Positions 8,531-17,420 are shown, counted from the first letter of the stretch. The stretch is 64,000 bases of DNA from Thermovibrio guaymasensis (GCF_003633715.1 NZ_RBIE01000001.1:605331-669330); one strand, 5' to 3'. Program-made: numbers and translations. The notes: generated by a model from the sequence alone, not told the origin.

Positions 8531-9333
8531 ATTTTATTCCTAAGGTAACTTTCTGGGACATCGTTGATATTCTCGTTGTTGCTTTTCTTACCTATAGGGT
8601 TTTCATCTACCTATCCCAGACTAGGGCTGTTCAGATCTTAATAGGCCTTATGGTGGTTCTCCTTTTATCTGCAGTTGCTAAGTTGTTCCACCTCTACACC
8701 CTTTCTTTCATATTCAATAACCTGTTAACGATCGGCATTTTCGCACTCATCGTTATCTTTCAGCCTGAAATAAGGAGAATTCTTGCAAGGATTGGAGAGA
8801 AGCAGTTTGGAATCTTTACATCTGAAGAGGAGGCTGAGAGGGTAATTGAGGAGATAGTTAGGGCCTGTGCGACGATGTCTGAAGATAGGATTGGAGCTCT
8901 AATAGTAGTTGAGAGGGAAGTTAACCTTGATAACTACGTTGAATCCGGGACTTTCATTGACGGTAAGGTGAGTAAAGAACTTCTGGTTACGCTCTTTTGG
9001 CCGGGAACTCCCCTTCACGATGGAGCTACAATAATTAGGAAGGACAGGATCTATAAGTCTGGTGCCTTCCTGCCCCTCACGTTAAACCCTAACCTTCCCC
9101 AAACTGTAGGAACCCGCCACAGGGCAGCAATAGGCATAACTGAAGAGACCGATGCAGTAGCAGTTGTCGTTTCTGAGGAAACAGGAGCTATCTCTATTTC
9201 CTACTCTGGAAAGTTAATTAAGAACCTTGATCCGTCTAAACTTAAGAAGGTTCTCAAAGGTCTTCTGGTTAAGAGAGTGGAGAGGAGAAAGTTTAACTTC
9301 GACCTTTTGAGGAAATCTGATGAAGAGGTTTAG
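8524..9333 (+). CDS. cdaA: Membrane diadenylate cyclase CdaA
   Basis: Makes cyclic di-AMP from two ATP. The 269-residue protein has about three N-terminal membrane helices (~10-85) and then a DAC/DisA_N domain. That domain shows the catalytic pair of motifs, DGA (LHDGATIIR) and RHR (GTRHRAAIG), with the supporting stretch VVVSEETGAISISYSG. Start is GTG at 8524, overlapping folP by 7 nt. The 3' end overlaps the YbbR-domain gene by 14 nt and glmM follows, giving the cdaA-cdaR-glmM order well known from Firmicutes. The context supports a role linking c-di-AMP to cell-wall precursor supply or turgor. Confidence 0.93.
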   Translation: MLNFIPKVTFWDIVDILVVAFLTYRVFIYLSQTRAVQILIGLMVVLLLSAVAKLFHLYTLSFIFNNLLTIGIFALIVIFQPEIRRILARIGEKQFGIFTSEEEAERVIEEIVRACATMSEDRIGALIVVEREVNLDNYVESGTFIDGKVSKELLVTLFWPGTPLHDGATIIRKDRIYKSGAFLPLTLNPNLPQTVGTRHRAAIGITEETDAVAVVVSEETGAISISYSGKLIKNLDPSKLKKVLKGLLVKRVERRKFNFDLLRKSDEEV

Positions 9334-10006
9334 TGAGTTTTTCCTTAGGAACCTTCACTATAAGGTTCTTTCTTTAATCTTTGCAGTTCTCTTCTGGTTT
9401 TTGGCTACTAACAAGGAAGTTACTGAAACTACCGTAAGGCTGGAGATTAAGCCTATTGCTACTGGAAATTACAGGGTTATAGACTATACTCCTAAGAAAT
9501 TAACCTTCCTCGTTGAAGGCTACCGAAAGGAGCTGGTAAGGTTAAAGGAGCTTAAAGAGGTTTACTTTAAACTTCCTCCTGAGTTGGCCAAGGAGAATGG
9601 TTGGGTAAGAGTAAAGTTGAACAAGGATGACTTCAACTTGGGATCTTCTGTAAGGATAAAGAGAGTAAAGCCTTCTGAGATTGAAGTGAAGGTTGAGAAG
9701 CTGGTCCTAGTTACTGTTCCGGTCGTGGCTAAGTTGAAGAATTTGCCCAAAGGGGTTCGTTTAGAACTTCACCCCAACTATGCCATTATTTCACTTCCTG
9801 AAGAGCTCAAGGAAATACCGATATCTGTAGAGACGGAGGAAGTTGACCTAAAAGGAGTAAAATTGCCTGCTGAGTTTGTAGTTCCCCTCAGCTCAAAGTT
9901 CCAAACTGAGCCTAAGAAGGTAAAGGTTGTAGTAAAGAGTGGAGGAGAGAATGAAGGTGAAAAGGAAGCTCTTTGGGACGGACGGAATAAGGGGAATAGC
10001 AAATAA
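9320..10006 (+). CDS. cdaR: YbbR-domain protein (CdaR-like regulator of CdaA)
   Basis: 228 residues with one N-terminal membrane anchor (~13-30, LSLIFAVLFWFLATNK) followed by an extracytoplasmic region of about two YbbR-like beta repeats (~35-205). The family repeats VRVKLNKDDF and VEVKVEKLV are visible. CdaR proteins bind CdaA in the membrane and tune c-di-AMP synthesis. The assignment here rests on the domain and on position between cdaA and glmM. Firmicute CdaR usually has three or four YbbR units, so this is a short version. The gene overlaps cdaA by 14 nt and glmM by 56 nt (from the start chosen for glmM). Confidence 0.82.
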   Translation: MKRFSEFFLRNLHYKVLSLIFAVLFWFLATNKEVTETTVRLEIKPIATGNYRVIDYTPKKLTFLVEGYRKELVRLKELKEVYFKLPPELAKENGWVRVKLNKDDFNLGSSVRIKRVKPSEIEVKVEKLVLVTVPVVAKLKNLPKGVRLELHPNYAIISLPEELKEIPISVETEEVDLKGVKLPAEFVVPLSSKFQTEPKKVKVVVKSGGENEGEKEALWDGRNKGNSK

Positions 10007-11297
10007 GTTTCCCCTTACTCCTGAAATGGTTCAGAAGATCGGTTTCTCCTACGGTTTTTACCTTAAATCAAAGTACCCAGAAAAGAGGCATACAGTCGTT
10101 GTAGGTAAGGATACTCGCCTCTCCTCAGATATGATAAAGGCTGCTCTGATAAGCGGTTTAACTTCTGCTGGAGTTGATGTTGTTGATGTTGGAGTAGTTC
10201 CGACTCCTGCTATCTCTTTCTTGATTGGGGAAGGCTTCTTTTCCGGCGGAGTGATGGTTTCAGCCTCACACAATCCTTACGAGTATAACGGTTTAAAGTT
10301 CTTTAACTGTGAAGGGAAGAAGTTCTCCGAGGCAGAAGAGGGAGGATTAGAGCTTGTAGTCTTTAATAAGTACGAACTCCCTAAAGCGGAGCCTTCGGAA
10401 ATCGGAATGGTCTTTGACGGTTATAACTTAGTTGAAGCCTACAAGAAGTTCCTTGAAAGTGCGAGCCGTTACTTGGCGGGCCTCAAGGTTGGCCTTGACT
10501 GTGCAAACGGCGCAACTTTCCAGATAGCCCCTGAAGTCTTTAGCTCTTTAGGCGCTAAAGTCTTCGTCTTCAACGCCGAACCTGACGGTAAGAACATAAA
10601 TGACGGCTGCGGAGCTCTCCACCCTGAACTTTTAGCCCAGAAAGTTAAAGAGCTTAACCTTCAGTTGGGCTTTGCCTACGATGGAGATGGAGATAGGTGT
10701 GTGGCCGTAGATGAAAAGGGAAACGTCGTTGATGGGGATAAGTTAATAGGCCTTTTGGCGGCCCACTATGGCGACAGATGTAAAGACGTTGTTGCTACCG
10801 TTATGAGTAACGTTGGTTTAGAGCTTTTCCTTGAAAAGCTCGGTCTAAGGCTTCACAGGACGGGAGTAGGTGACAGGTTGGTCTCTGAGAAGATGGAGGA
10901 GGTGGGAGCTCTCGTAGGCGGCGAGCAGTCAGGCCACATAATACTGAGGGATTACCTACCTACCGGAGACGGAATTTTAACCTCTTTAGTTGTTGCATCC
11001 CTCGTTAAGTCCCTCCGTAAACCTTTAAGTGAGATAGTTTCACAGATAGAACTCTACCCTCAAAAGCTCAGAAACGTTAGGGTTAAGGAAAAACCACCAA
11101 TTGAGAGTTTAGAGAAGCTCCAGAGTGCAATTAAAGAGGCACAAAAGGAGCTAGAAGGAAGGGGGAGGGTTCTAGTCCGTTACTCCGGGACGGAACCTCT
11201 ACTCAGGATAATGGTTGAGGCCGACAGTGAAGAGTTAATAGATAGGATAATAGAGATGATAGAGAGAGCAGTTAGAGAGGAGGGAATTGCCCTTTAA
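9951..11297 (+). CDS. glmM: Phosphoglucosamine mutase GlmM
   Basis: Converts glucosamine-6-phosphate to glucosamine-1-phosphate on the route to UDP-GlcNAc. All four phosphohexomutase loops are visible: the active serine loop VSASHNPYEYNG, the metal loop YDGDGDRC, the sugar loop GGEQSGH and the phosphate loop RYSGTEPLLRIM. The N-terminus KRKLFGTDGIRGIA is typical of GlmM. The ATG at 9951 is chosen because GGAGG lies five bases upstream. A GTG four codons earlier is less likely. With this start the protein has 448 residues, standard for the family. The gene begins inside the end of the YbbR gene and is followed after 9 nt by the DUF3857/transglutaminase gene. Confidence 0.95.
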   Translation: MKVKRKLFGTDGIRGIANKFPLTPEMVQKIGFSYGFYLKSKYPEKRHTVVVGKDTRLSSDMIKAALISGLTSAGVDVVDVGVVPTPAISFLIGEGFFSGGVMVSASHNPYEYNGLKFFNCEGKKFSEAEEGGLELVVFNKYELPKAEPSEIGMVFDGYNLVEAYKKFLESASRYLAGLKVGLDCANGATFQIAPEVFSSLGAKVFVFNAEPDGKNINDGCGALHPELLAQKVKELNLQLGFAYDGDGDRCVAVDEKGNVVDGDKLIGLLAAHYGDRCKDVVATVMSNVGLELFLEKLGLRLHRTGVGDRLVSEKMEEVGALVGGEQSGHIILRDYLPTGDGILTSLVVASLVKSLRKPLSEIVSQIELYPQKLRNVRVKEKPPIESLEKLQSAIKEAQKELEGRGRVLVRYSGTEPLLRIMVEADSEELIDRIIEMIERAVREEGIAL

Positions 11298-11306
11298 GGA
11301 GGAAAG

Positions 11307-13190
11307 ATGTTAAAGAGACGGCTTCTAATCGCCCTTTTTGTTGTTCTTTTCCCTCTCCTTTCCTTTGCCGGAGAGTTTGGAGCTGAGGTTCTGTACGACA
11401 AGTGTTCTGTAAAGTTCTTTCCCAATGGAAGGAGCATTTGGAGGGAAGAGAAGGCAGTTAAGATACTTGATAAGAGAGGGATAAAGGAGTTTGGAGAAGT
11501 AGTTATACCCTTTTCAACAGAACACCAGAGACTTAAAATCCTCTACGCCTATACAGTTACTCCCAGCGGTAAGGTCGTTAAGCCTAACAAAAAGGCCTTT
11601 AACATCGTTTACCCTCCCTTTGTCTCAGAGGCTCCTATTTACTCAGATTTAAAGTATCAGACGATATCTATGCCTGCAGTCTCTCCAGGTTCCATTGTTA
11701 AGTATGCCTATGAGCTTGAGACCTTTAAACCCTACATGAAAAATAACTTCTGGACTACAAATTACTTTCAGGACTTCTTTCCCGTTAAAGAGGCAACTTT
11801 TACTGCTTACATTCCTAAAGGCCACTACTACAAGTACAAGGCCTACCATATGGAGGGAGATGAAGGAAAGCCGAAAGTAGAGGAAGGAAAGAATTACACA
11901 GTTTTAAAGTGGGAGCTTCACAACGTCCCTCCAATCCACAAAGAGAGGAATATGCCCCCTTACGGCGAGATTGCGAAGAAGGTATCTATAACCTCTATTA
12001 AGAGCTGGGATGATGTTGCAAAGTGGTACTCAGACCTTGCCCGTGAGTCCCTTAAGCCAGATAAATTGGTGAGAGAAACTGCCCTTGAGTTAACGAAAGA
12101 CAAGAAGACTTTAGAGGAGAAGATTAGGGCAATCTACAACTTTGTTTCCCAGAATATACGCTACGTTGGAATGGAGTTTGGAATAAACGGTTATAAACCC
12201 CACAGGGCGGGAGAAGTTTTAAGGAACCGCTACGGAGACTGTAAGGACCACGCTACTCTCTTAGTGTCAATGCTTAAAGTGATAGGAGTTAAGGGATATC
12301 CCGTTCTGATTCCTACTCTCTCAAAGGCCAACACGGACCCTGAAATGCCGATGCCTACGGCCTTTAACCACGAAATTGCTGCTATAAAGTGGAAGGGTAA
12401 ACTCCTCTTCCTTGATACGACTTCCGACTACGTTCCTTTTGGCTACCTTCCCCCTTCTGATCAGGGAAGGACAACTCTTTTAGTTGACGTAGATTCTTCC
12501 AAAGGGTTTTTAGAGGAAACTCCTGTTTACCCTCCCTCTGCAAACGTTGAGGGCTTTTCAGGTAGATTTAAACTTTTGCCCTTTGGAGCTCTAAGGGGGA
12601 ACTTTAAGTTTACTTACACCGGAATTTACTCAGTGATAGAGAGGGCAAGACTTTCTGAAATGACTCCTCTCCAGATAAGAAGGCACGTTGATGAGCTTGC
12701 ATCAAAGGTTTCTCCCGGATTTAACGTTGATAAGTTCAAAATCTCAAACTACAGGGACTTGAACGTTCCGGACGTTTTTATAGAGATTGAGGGGAAAGAT
12801 AGCTCTTACGGGACTATAACATCCCACACTCTCCTTGCCAAGTTCCCGTCTCCCGACTTTAGCCGCATAGTTTCCCTCGTTGCTGCAAAGGAGAGGAAGT
12901 ACCCCTTCGTAGTCGGGTATAAGATGGAGAAAGAAGTTGTGTCTTCGGTAAAGCTCCCATCAGGTTATAAACTCCTCTTTAAACCGGAAGACCTCACTTT
13001 CAAAAACAGAGTGGGTTTCCTGAAGTTAAACTGGACTCAAAAGGGAGATACCCTTACCCTTAGGGCTAAGATGGTTTTGAATAAGAGAATTGTTCCTCCA
13101 GATGAGTACAGGGATTTGAGGGAGTTCTTTAACTATACCGTTAAGAGTTTGAGAAATCAGGTAATTGTTTTAAAGAAGGTTGAAAATTGA
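11307..13190 (+). CDS. Exported DUF3857 / transglutaminase-like protein
   Basis: A 627-residue protein with a signal peptide (residues ~1-22, ending LLSFAGEF). A DUF3857 domain occupies ~25-200, a transglutaminase-like core ~235-360, and a DUF3858-like beta tail the rest. The putative Cys-His-Asp triad is visible: Cys in NRYGDCKDHATLL, His in FNHEIAAIKW and Asp in LFLDTTSDYVP. Proteins of this build are exported and little characterised. Some act as peptidases or cross-linkers of cell-surface material, so the substrate is unknown. It follows glmM by 9 nt, which hints at an envelope role in the same transcript. Confidence 0.85.
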   Translation: MLKRRLLIALFVVLFPLLSFAGEFGAEVLYDKCSVKFFPNGRSIWREEKAVKILDKRGIKEFGEVVIPFSTEHQRLKILYAYTVTPSGKVVKPNKKAFNIVYPPFVSEAPIYSDLKYQTISMPAVSPGSIVKYAYELETFKPYMKNNFWTTNYFQDFFPVKEATFTAYIPKGHYYKYKAYHMEGDEGKPKVEEGKNYTVLKWELHNVPPIHKERNMPPYGEIAKKVSITSIKSWDDVAKWYSDLARESLKPDKLVRETALELTKDKKTLEEKIRAIYNFVSQNIRYVGMEFGINGYKPHRAGEVLRNRYGDCKDHATLLVSMLKVIGVKGYPVLIPTLSKANTDPEMPMPTAFNHEIAAIKWKGKLLFLDTTSDYVPFGYLPPSDQGRTTLLVDVDSSKGFLEETPVYPPSANVEGFSGRFKLLPFGALRGNFKFTYTGIYSVIERARLSEMTPLQIRRHVDELASKVSPGFNVDKFKISNYRDLNVPDVFIEIEGKDSSYGTITSHTLLAKFPSPDFSRIVSLVAAKERKYPFVVGYKMEKEVVSSVKLPSGYKLLFKPEDLTFKNRVGFLKLNWTQKGDTLTLRAKMVLNKRIVPPDEYRDLREFFNYTVKSLRNQVIVLKKVEN

Positions 13191-13213
13191 AAAAGAAATT
13201 TGTGGAGGAGTAG

Positions 13214-14182
13214 TTGCTCGTTTTAGGTATAGATACTTCCTGTGACGACACTTCTGTTTCAGTTTACGACGCTAAGGAGAATAGGGTTCTATCAAACATA
13301 GTCTCTTCCCAGTACTCCTTTCATAGGGAGTTCGGAGGAGTTGTCCCTGAAATTGCTGCAAGGAAACACGCTGAGAATATAGACTTGGTCTTTGAAGAGG
13401 CTTTGGAGGTTGCTGGAGTAGGAGTTAAGGATTTAAATCTAATATCAGTTACAAACCGTCCAGGCCTTCTACCTGCCCTCCTTGTAGGACTTACTTTTGG
13501 TAAAGGACTTGCCTACAGCCTATCTGTTCCCTTTAAGGCCGTTCACCACATAGAGGCCCACATTTTCTCCCCCTTCATAGGTAGTGAACCTGAGTACCCC
13601 TTTATTGCCCTCGTTGTAAGCGGAGGTCACACCCTTATAGTTTTAGTTGAAGGGTTTGGAAGTTACAGTCTCCTTGGGAAGACCCTTGATGATGCAGTTG
13701 GAGAGGCCTACGATAAGGTTGCAAAGCTCCTCGGCCTTGGCTATCCAGGAGGACCTGTAATAGATAGGCTATACAGGGAGTATGATGGGAAGTACTTGGA
13801 GCTTCCAAAACCTAAAGTAAAGGGCTTCAACTACAGCTTTAGCGGAATAAAGACTGCAGTTAGACGTTTGGTTGAAAAGGGTTATCCGGCTGAGCAAGTG
13901 GCCGCTTCCTTCCAGGAGACTGCAGTTTCTTACCTAATAGGTAAACTTAAAAAGGCCTTAAAGGAAACTGGAGTAAGGAGGGTTGCGGTTTCAGGGGGAG
14001 TTTCTGCAAACTCCTTGCTGAGGGAAAGGTTAAAGGAGCTTGATGTTGACCTCTACCTTCCTCCCTTAGAGTACACTTCTGACAACGGAGCTATGGTTGC
14101 CTACGTAGGTTATAGGAGGTTCTTAATTGAAGGAGAAGATACTCTGGAGGTTGGAGCATTAGCCCGTTGCCCGATAAGTTAA
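13214..14182 (+). CDS. tsaD: tRNA N6-threonylcarbamoyladenosine transferase TsaD
   Basis: Transfers the threonylcarbamoyl group to A37 of ANN-decoding tRNAs. The 322-residue protein shows the ASKHA fold of the Kae1/TsaD family: GIDTSCDDTSVSVYD at the N-terminus, the metal-binding HxxxH in HHIEAHIF (~residues 114-118), the nucleotide loops VVSGGHT and SGGVSANS, and the C-terminal YTSDNGAMVAYVG with the third metal ligand. The start is TTG at 13214 with GGAGG about six bases upstream. The 3' end overlaps the DUF123 gene by 16 nt. Confidence 0.95.
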   Translation: MLVLGIDTSCDDTSVSVYDAKENRVLSNIVSSQYSFHREFGGVVPEIAARKHAENIDLVFEEALEVAGVGVKDLNLISVTNRPGLLPALLVGLTFGKGLAYSLSVPFKAVHHIEAHIFSPFIGSEPEYPFIALVVSGGHTLIVLVEGFGSYSLLGKTLDDAVGEAYDKVAKLLGLGYPGGPVIDRLYREYDGKYLELPKPKVKGFNYSFSGIKTAVRRLVEKGYPAEQVAASFQETAVSYLIGKLKKALKETGVRRVAVSGGVSANSLLRERLKELDVDLYLPPLEYTSDNGAMVAYVGYRRFLIEGEDTLEVGALARCPIS

Positions 14183-14631
14183 AGGGAACTTACGTCCTGG
14201 AGTTTTTAATCCTTCAGGAGTTAAATCTTAGAGTGAGGAGTGGAAAGGAGTTTTTCCTCTTTCCCGGCCTTTACGCCTACGTAGGTTCTGCCTTTGGTTC
14301 GGGAGGGATACCGTCCCGACTTTACCGCCACCTTAAGAGGGAGAAAAAGAGGCACTGGCACCTTGACTTTATAACGACTTCTCCTTACTTCTCTCCCCTC
14401 CTTGCAGTTGTTATTCCTAACTTAAGGGTAGAGTGTGAAGTTGCAGGCTTCATCTCTAAGTTCGGCTCTCCCGTACCCTCTTTCGGCTCTTCTGACTGCC
14501 CGTGTACTTCTCACCTGTTTTCTGTGAGAAGTCTTGAGGAAGTCAACTCTGGACTTTTAAAAAAGTTCAGCAGTGCTAAAATTTTCAAAACCAGCCAACT
14601 GGAGAGGGTATGGAGTTTAAAGAGCTCTTAA
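14167..14631 (+). CDS. DUF123 / GIY-YIG-like protein
   Basis: 154 residues matching the DUF123 family, small proteins related to GIY-YIG nucleases and best known as stand-alone archaeal and thermophile proteins or as fusions to endonuclease III. Visible features are the two-strand start GTYVLEFLI, the FPGLYAYVGSAFGSGG loop (equivalent to GIY...YIG), SRLYRHLKREKKRHWHLDFI and the C-terminal GSSDCPCTSHLF with its conserved Cys residues. Nuclease activity is not established for the family. The start is TTG at 14167 with GGAG ten bases upstream. It overlaps tsaD by 16 nt and trpD by 22 nt. Confidence 0.78.
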   Translation: MPDKLKGTYVLEFLILQELNLRVRSGKEFFLFPGLYAYVGSAFGSGGIPSRLYRHLKREKKRHWHLDFITTSPYFSPLLAVVIPNLRVECEVAGFISKFGSPVPSFGSSDCPCTSHLFSVRSLEEVNSGLLKKFSSAKIFKTSQLERVWSLKSS

Positions 14632-15641
14632 ACAGACTCGTTGAAGGTCAAGACCTTTCCTATGATGAGAGTAAAGATCTCTTTAAATCGGTAATGGAAG
14701 GGGAGCTAACTGACGTTCAGATAGCCGGTATTCTGGTTTCTCTAAGGTGTAAAGGAGAGACTGTTGATGAGATTTCCGGAGCTGCCTCAGTTATGAGGGA
14801 GAAGGCTACCAGGGTTCCCATTTCAGAGGAAATCAGGAGCAGACTTGTTGATACCTGTGGGACCGGAGGGGATCAGAAGGGGACCTTTAACATTTCCACA
14901 ACCGTTGCTCTGGTTGTTGCTGCCTGCGGAGTTCCTGTTGCAAAGCACGGCAACCGTTCTGTAACAAGCAGGTGTGGTAGCGCAGACATCTTGGAGAGTT
15001 TTGGCGTTAGGATAGACTTGACGCCTGAGCAGGTTGCAAAGTGTATAGAGGAGCTTAACTTCGGTTTTATGTTTGCTCCCAGGTTCCATCCGGCGATGGC
15101 TTCCGTCGTTCGTCCCCGCAGGGAGCTTGGAATAAGGACGATTTTTAACGTTTTAGGTCCTCTGACAAATCCTGCAGGTGCAAAGAGGCAACTTATGGGA
15201 GTTTACTCTGAGGAGTTGACTGAAAAGTTGGCGGAAGTCCTTTCTAAACTTGGTTCTCAGAGGGCCTTTGTAGTTCACGGTAAGGACGGAATAGATGAGA
15301 TAACGATAACTGGAAGTACAAAAGTAACTGAGCTCAGTAATGGAGAGATAAAGAGTTACATCGTTAACCCTGAGGACTTTGGTCTGAGGAGAGCTCCCCT
15401 CTCAGAGATTCTCGCAGGTGAGACCCTTGAGGAAAATAGGGAGATAGTTAGGAGAGTTTTAACTGGTGAGGAGAGGGGAGCAAAGAGGGACGTTGTTGCC
15501 CTCAACTCAGCCTTTGCCCTCCTTGCTGCAGGTTCAGTTTCCTCCGTTGAGGAGGGGATAGGGAGGGCTATTTCTGTAATGGAAGAAGGTAAACCCTACG
15601 AGCTCCTCTGTAGGCTCGTAAAGCTTACAAACAGCTTCTAA
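14610..15641 (+). CDS. trpD: Anthranilate phosphoribosyltransferase TrpD
   Basis: Second step of tryptophan synthesis, joining anthranilate to PRPP. The 343-residue protein is full length for the glycosyltransferase family 3 fold. The PRPP-binding motif is DTCGTGGDQKGTFNIST (~85-100), followed by KHGNRSVTSRCGSADILE (anthranilate and metal site), HPAMASVVRPRRELGIRT and FNVLGPLTNPA. The ATG at 14610 is preceded by GGAGAGGG. No other trp genes are in the window, so the pathway is dispersed, as is common in Aquificota. Confidence 0.95.
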   Translation: MEFKELLNRLVEGQDLSYDESKDLFKSVMEGELTDVQIAGILVSLRCKGETVDEISGAASVMREKATRVPISEEIRSRLVDTCGTGGDQKGTFNISTTVALVVAACGVPVAKHGNRSVTSRCGSADILESFGVRIDLTPEQVAKCIEELNFGFMFAPRFHPAMASVVRPRRELGIRTIFNVLGPLTNPAGAKRQLMGVYSEELTEKLAEVLSKLGSQRAFVVHGKDGIDEITITGSTKVTELSNGEIKSYIVNPEDFGLRRAPLSEILAGETLEENREIVRRVLTGEERGAKRDVVALNSAFALLAAGSVSSVEEGIGRAISVMEEGKPYELLCRLVKLTNSF

Positions 15642-15642
15642 G

Positions 15643-15670
15643 TTGCCCTTTTCCCCTTTTTGCCTATACT
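15643..15670 (+). promoter_or_regulatory. Candidate sigma-70 promoter for ftsY
   Basis: In the 60-nt gap between trpD and ftsY, TTGCCC (15643-15648) and TATACT (15665-15670) are separated by 16 nt. The transcript would start about 25 nt before the ftsY ATG. The -35 matches four of six consensus bases and the -10 five of six. Assigned by eye only. Confidence 0.4.
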
Positions 15671-15701
15671 CTTTAGTGAACTCAAGCTGAAGGAGTAGTG
15701 G

Positions 15702-17129
15702 ATGTTTGGATTTTTTAGAAGGAAGCCCTCTTTAAAGGAGGAGCTCAAGAAAAACCCCAACCAACCTGAAAAGTGGTTAAAGCTTGCCCAGGAAAGAGAA
15801 AAGGAGGCTCCAGAGGCCCTGTATAATGCCCTTATCTACAGCGGTGGGGAGCTCGTTGATTCAGTAGCAAAGACTTTAAAGAACCTTGTTATCTATAGGG
15901 AGTTTGAACCGTACCTTGAGAAGATAGAGAAGGAGCTTGGAAAGGAGTATTCCTCATTCTTTGAAGGAATGGCCCAAGAGTACAGGGGTAACCTTCAAGC
16001 TGCAAGGAACCTCTACGATGTGGCAAGGAACTCGGCCAATCCTTTACTCTCCTTCCTCTCTTCTTACCACATCGCCCTTCTTTACATGAAGGAGGGGCTT
16101 TATGAATTCGCCTACAAAGTCTTCAAAGAGCTTGAGGGTAAAGTTCCTCAGGAGTACGAGTTTGACTACACTGTTAAGAAGAGGGAAGTTGAGGAGAAGT
16201 TAGGATTAACCGGTTCAAGGATTTTAAAGACTTTTAAAGAGGGACTAAAAAAGACCAGAGACGCCCTTGGGCTTTCGGATTTTAGGGGAAGAAAGGTAGA
16301 TGAGAGCCTCTTTGAAGAACTTGAGGAGAGGTTAATTCTGGCCGACGTCGGAGTTAACGCAACTATGGAGCTTGTGGATTACTTAAAGAGGGAGGCTAAA
16401 AAGAGGAAGTTAAAGAGCTCCGACCAGCTCCTTGAGCTTTTAAAGGAGAAGTTAAAGGAGATTCTAGTTAATTGTAGGGGTGAAATTAACCTATCTGAGA
16501 AACCTTCGGTTATATTAGTTCTTGGAGTTAACGGGGTTGGAAAGACTACAACCATCGGAAAGCTTGCAAAACAGTTAAAGGACAGGGGATACTCCGTAGT
16601 CCTTGCTGCTGCCGACACCTTCCGAGCAGCTGCGATTGAGCAGCTTGAAGTCTGGGCCGATAGGGCTGGAGTAAGAATAGTTAAGGCTTCGGAAGGAACG
16701 GACCCAGCAGCCGTTGTCTATGATGCGATTCAGAGTGTAAAAGCCAAAGAGGACGACGTTTTAATAGTTGACACTGCCGGAAGGCTTCACAATAAAGAGA
16801 GGTTAATGAAGGAAATCCACAAGATAAAGAAGGTTATAGGAAGGGAGTTTCCCGGTCAACCTGCTGAAATTCTTCTCGTTCTTGATGCCAATACGGGTCA
16901 GAACGCCATAAGTCAAGCCAAGGCCTTTAAGGAGATAACCGACGTTACAGGAATAGCCCTTACAAAGCTTGACGGAACGGCAAAGGGAGGAATAGTAATT
17001 GCAATCTGCAACGAGCTTAAGATTCCTATAAAGCTCGTTGGAATTGGGGAGAAGATAGAGGACCTCCGTCCCTTTGACCCTGAAGAGTTCGTAGAGGGGC
17101 TTTTTGAGGAGGAGCCTAGCACTCAATAG
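15702..17129 (+). CDS. ftsY: Signal recognition particle receptor FtsY with TPR-like N-terminal region
   Basis: SRP receptor GTPase delivering ribosome-nascent chains to the membrane. The NG domain covers ~170-470: G1 GVNGVGKTTTIGKLA near 275, G2 ADTFRAAAIEQL, G3 VDTAGRLHN near 356, G4 TKLDGTAKGG near 421 and the closing GIGEKIEDLRPFDPEEFV. The first ~165 residues are not the usual acidic A domain. They are helix pairs resembling tetratricopeptide repeats (for example FEGMAQEYRGNLQAARNLYD and YHIALLYMKEGLYEFAYKVF). Membrane or partner docking through this part is inference. The ATG is preceded by GGAG. It ends 14 nt inside the convergent zinc-ribbon gene. Confidence 0.95.
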   Translation: MFGFFRRKPSLKEELKKNPNQPEKWLKLAQEREKEAPEALYNALIYSGGELVDSVAKTLKNLVIYREFEPYLEKIEKELGKEYSSFFEGMAQEYRGNLQAARNLYDVARNSANPLLSFLSSYHIALLYMKEGLYEFAYKVFKELEGKVPQEYEFDYTVKKREVEEKLGLTGSRILKTFKEGLKKTRDALGLSDFRGRKVDESLFEELEERLILADVGVNATMELVDYLKREAKKRKLKSSDQLLELLKEKLKEILVNCRGEINLSEKPSVILVLGVNGVGKTTTIGKLAKQLKDRGYSVVLAAADTFRAAAIEQLEVWADRAGVRIVKASEGTDPAAVVYDAIQSVKAKEDDVLIVDTAGRLHNKERLMKEIHKIKKVIGREFPGQPAEILLVLDANTGQNAISQAKAFKEITDVTGIALTKLDGTAKGGIVIAICNELKIPIKLVGIGEKIEDLRPFDPEEFVEGLFEEEPSTQ

Positions 17130-17322
17130 CTCTTCCCTCCCCTTTCTTGTTTCCTTTTTCTCTAACCTGGTAGTAGGGGCACTTAGGATTAGTGCAAACG
17201 AGGGCTTCTAATTTTCCGGTCTTTTTAAGTGAGACAGGTGAGCCGCACATCGGACAGAACCTGTCAAGGAAAGTGAGGAGCTCCGGATAGGGTGTAAATA
17301 CAGTTTTCTGATAGTTCCTCAT
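17116..17322 (-). CDS. Small zinc-ribbon protein (topoisomerase C4-finger-like)
   Basis: 68 residues with four cysteines in a CPMC...CTNPKCP arrangement (~23-49), similar to the C4 zinc fingers at the C-terminus of bacterial topoisomerase I, but free-standing. The N-terminal ~20 residues are not recognisable. A GGAGGAGGGG stretch three bases upstream of the ATG supports translation. It runs convergent to ftsY with a 14-nt overlap. It may be last in the minus-strand run from moaC, or separately transcribed from the 98-nt gap upstream. Function unknown. Confidence 0.6.
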   Translation of the reverse strand: MRNYQKTVFTPYPELLTFLDRFCPMCGSPVSLKKTGKLEALVCTNPKCPYYQVREKGNKKGEGRAIEC

Positions 17323-17420
17323 AATCCCCTCCTCCTTTTAAATTACTGATGTTAAACCTTTAAAGGGACAAAACCTGTCCTATATAAGGAGATTTGAAGT
17401 AATGAGTTTGTTAGCTTTTC

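Noticed and set aside
17365-17380. Inverted repeat GGACA-AAACC-TGTCC in the 98-nt gap upstream of the zinc-ribbon gene
   Set aside because: Only five to six bases per arm, with no clear promoter around it. Not enough to call an operator.
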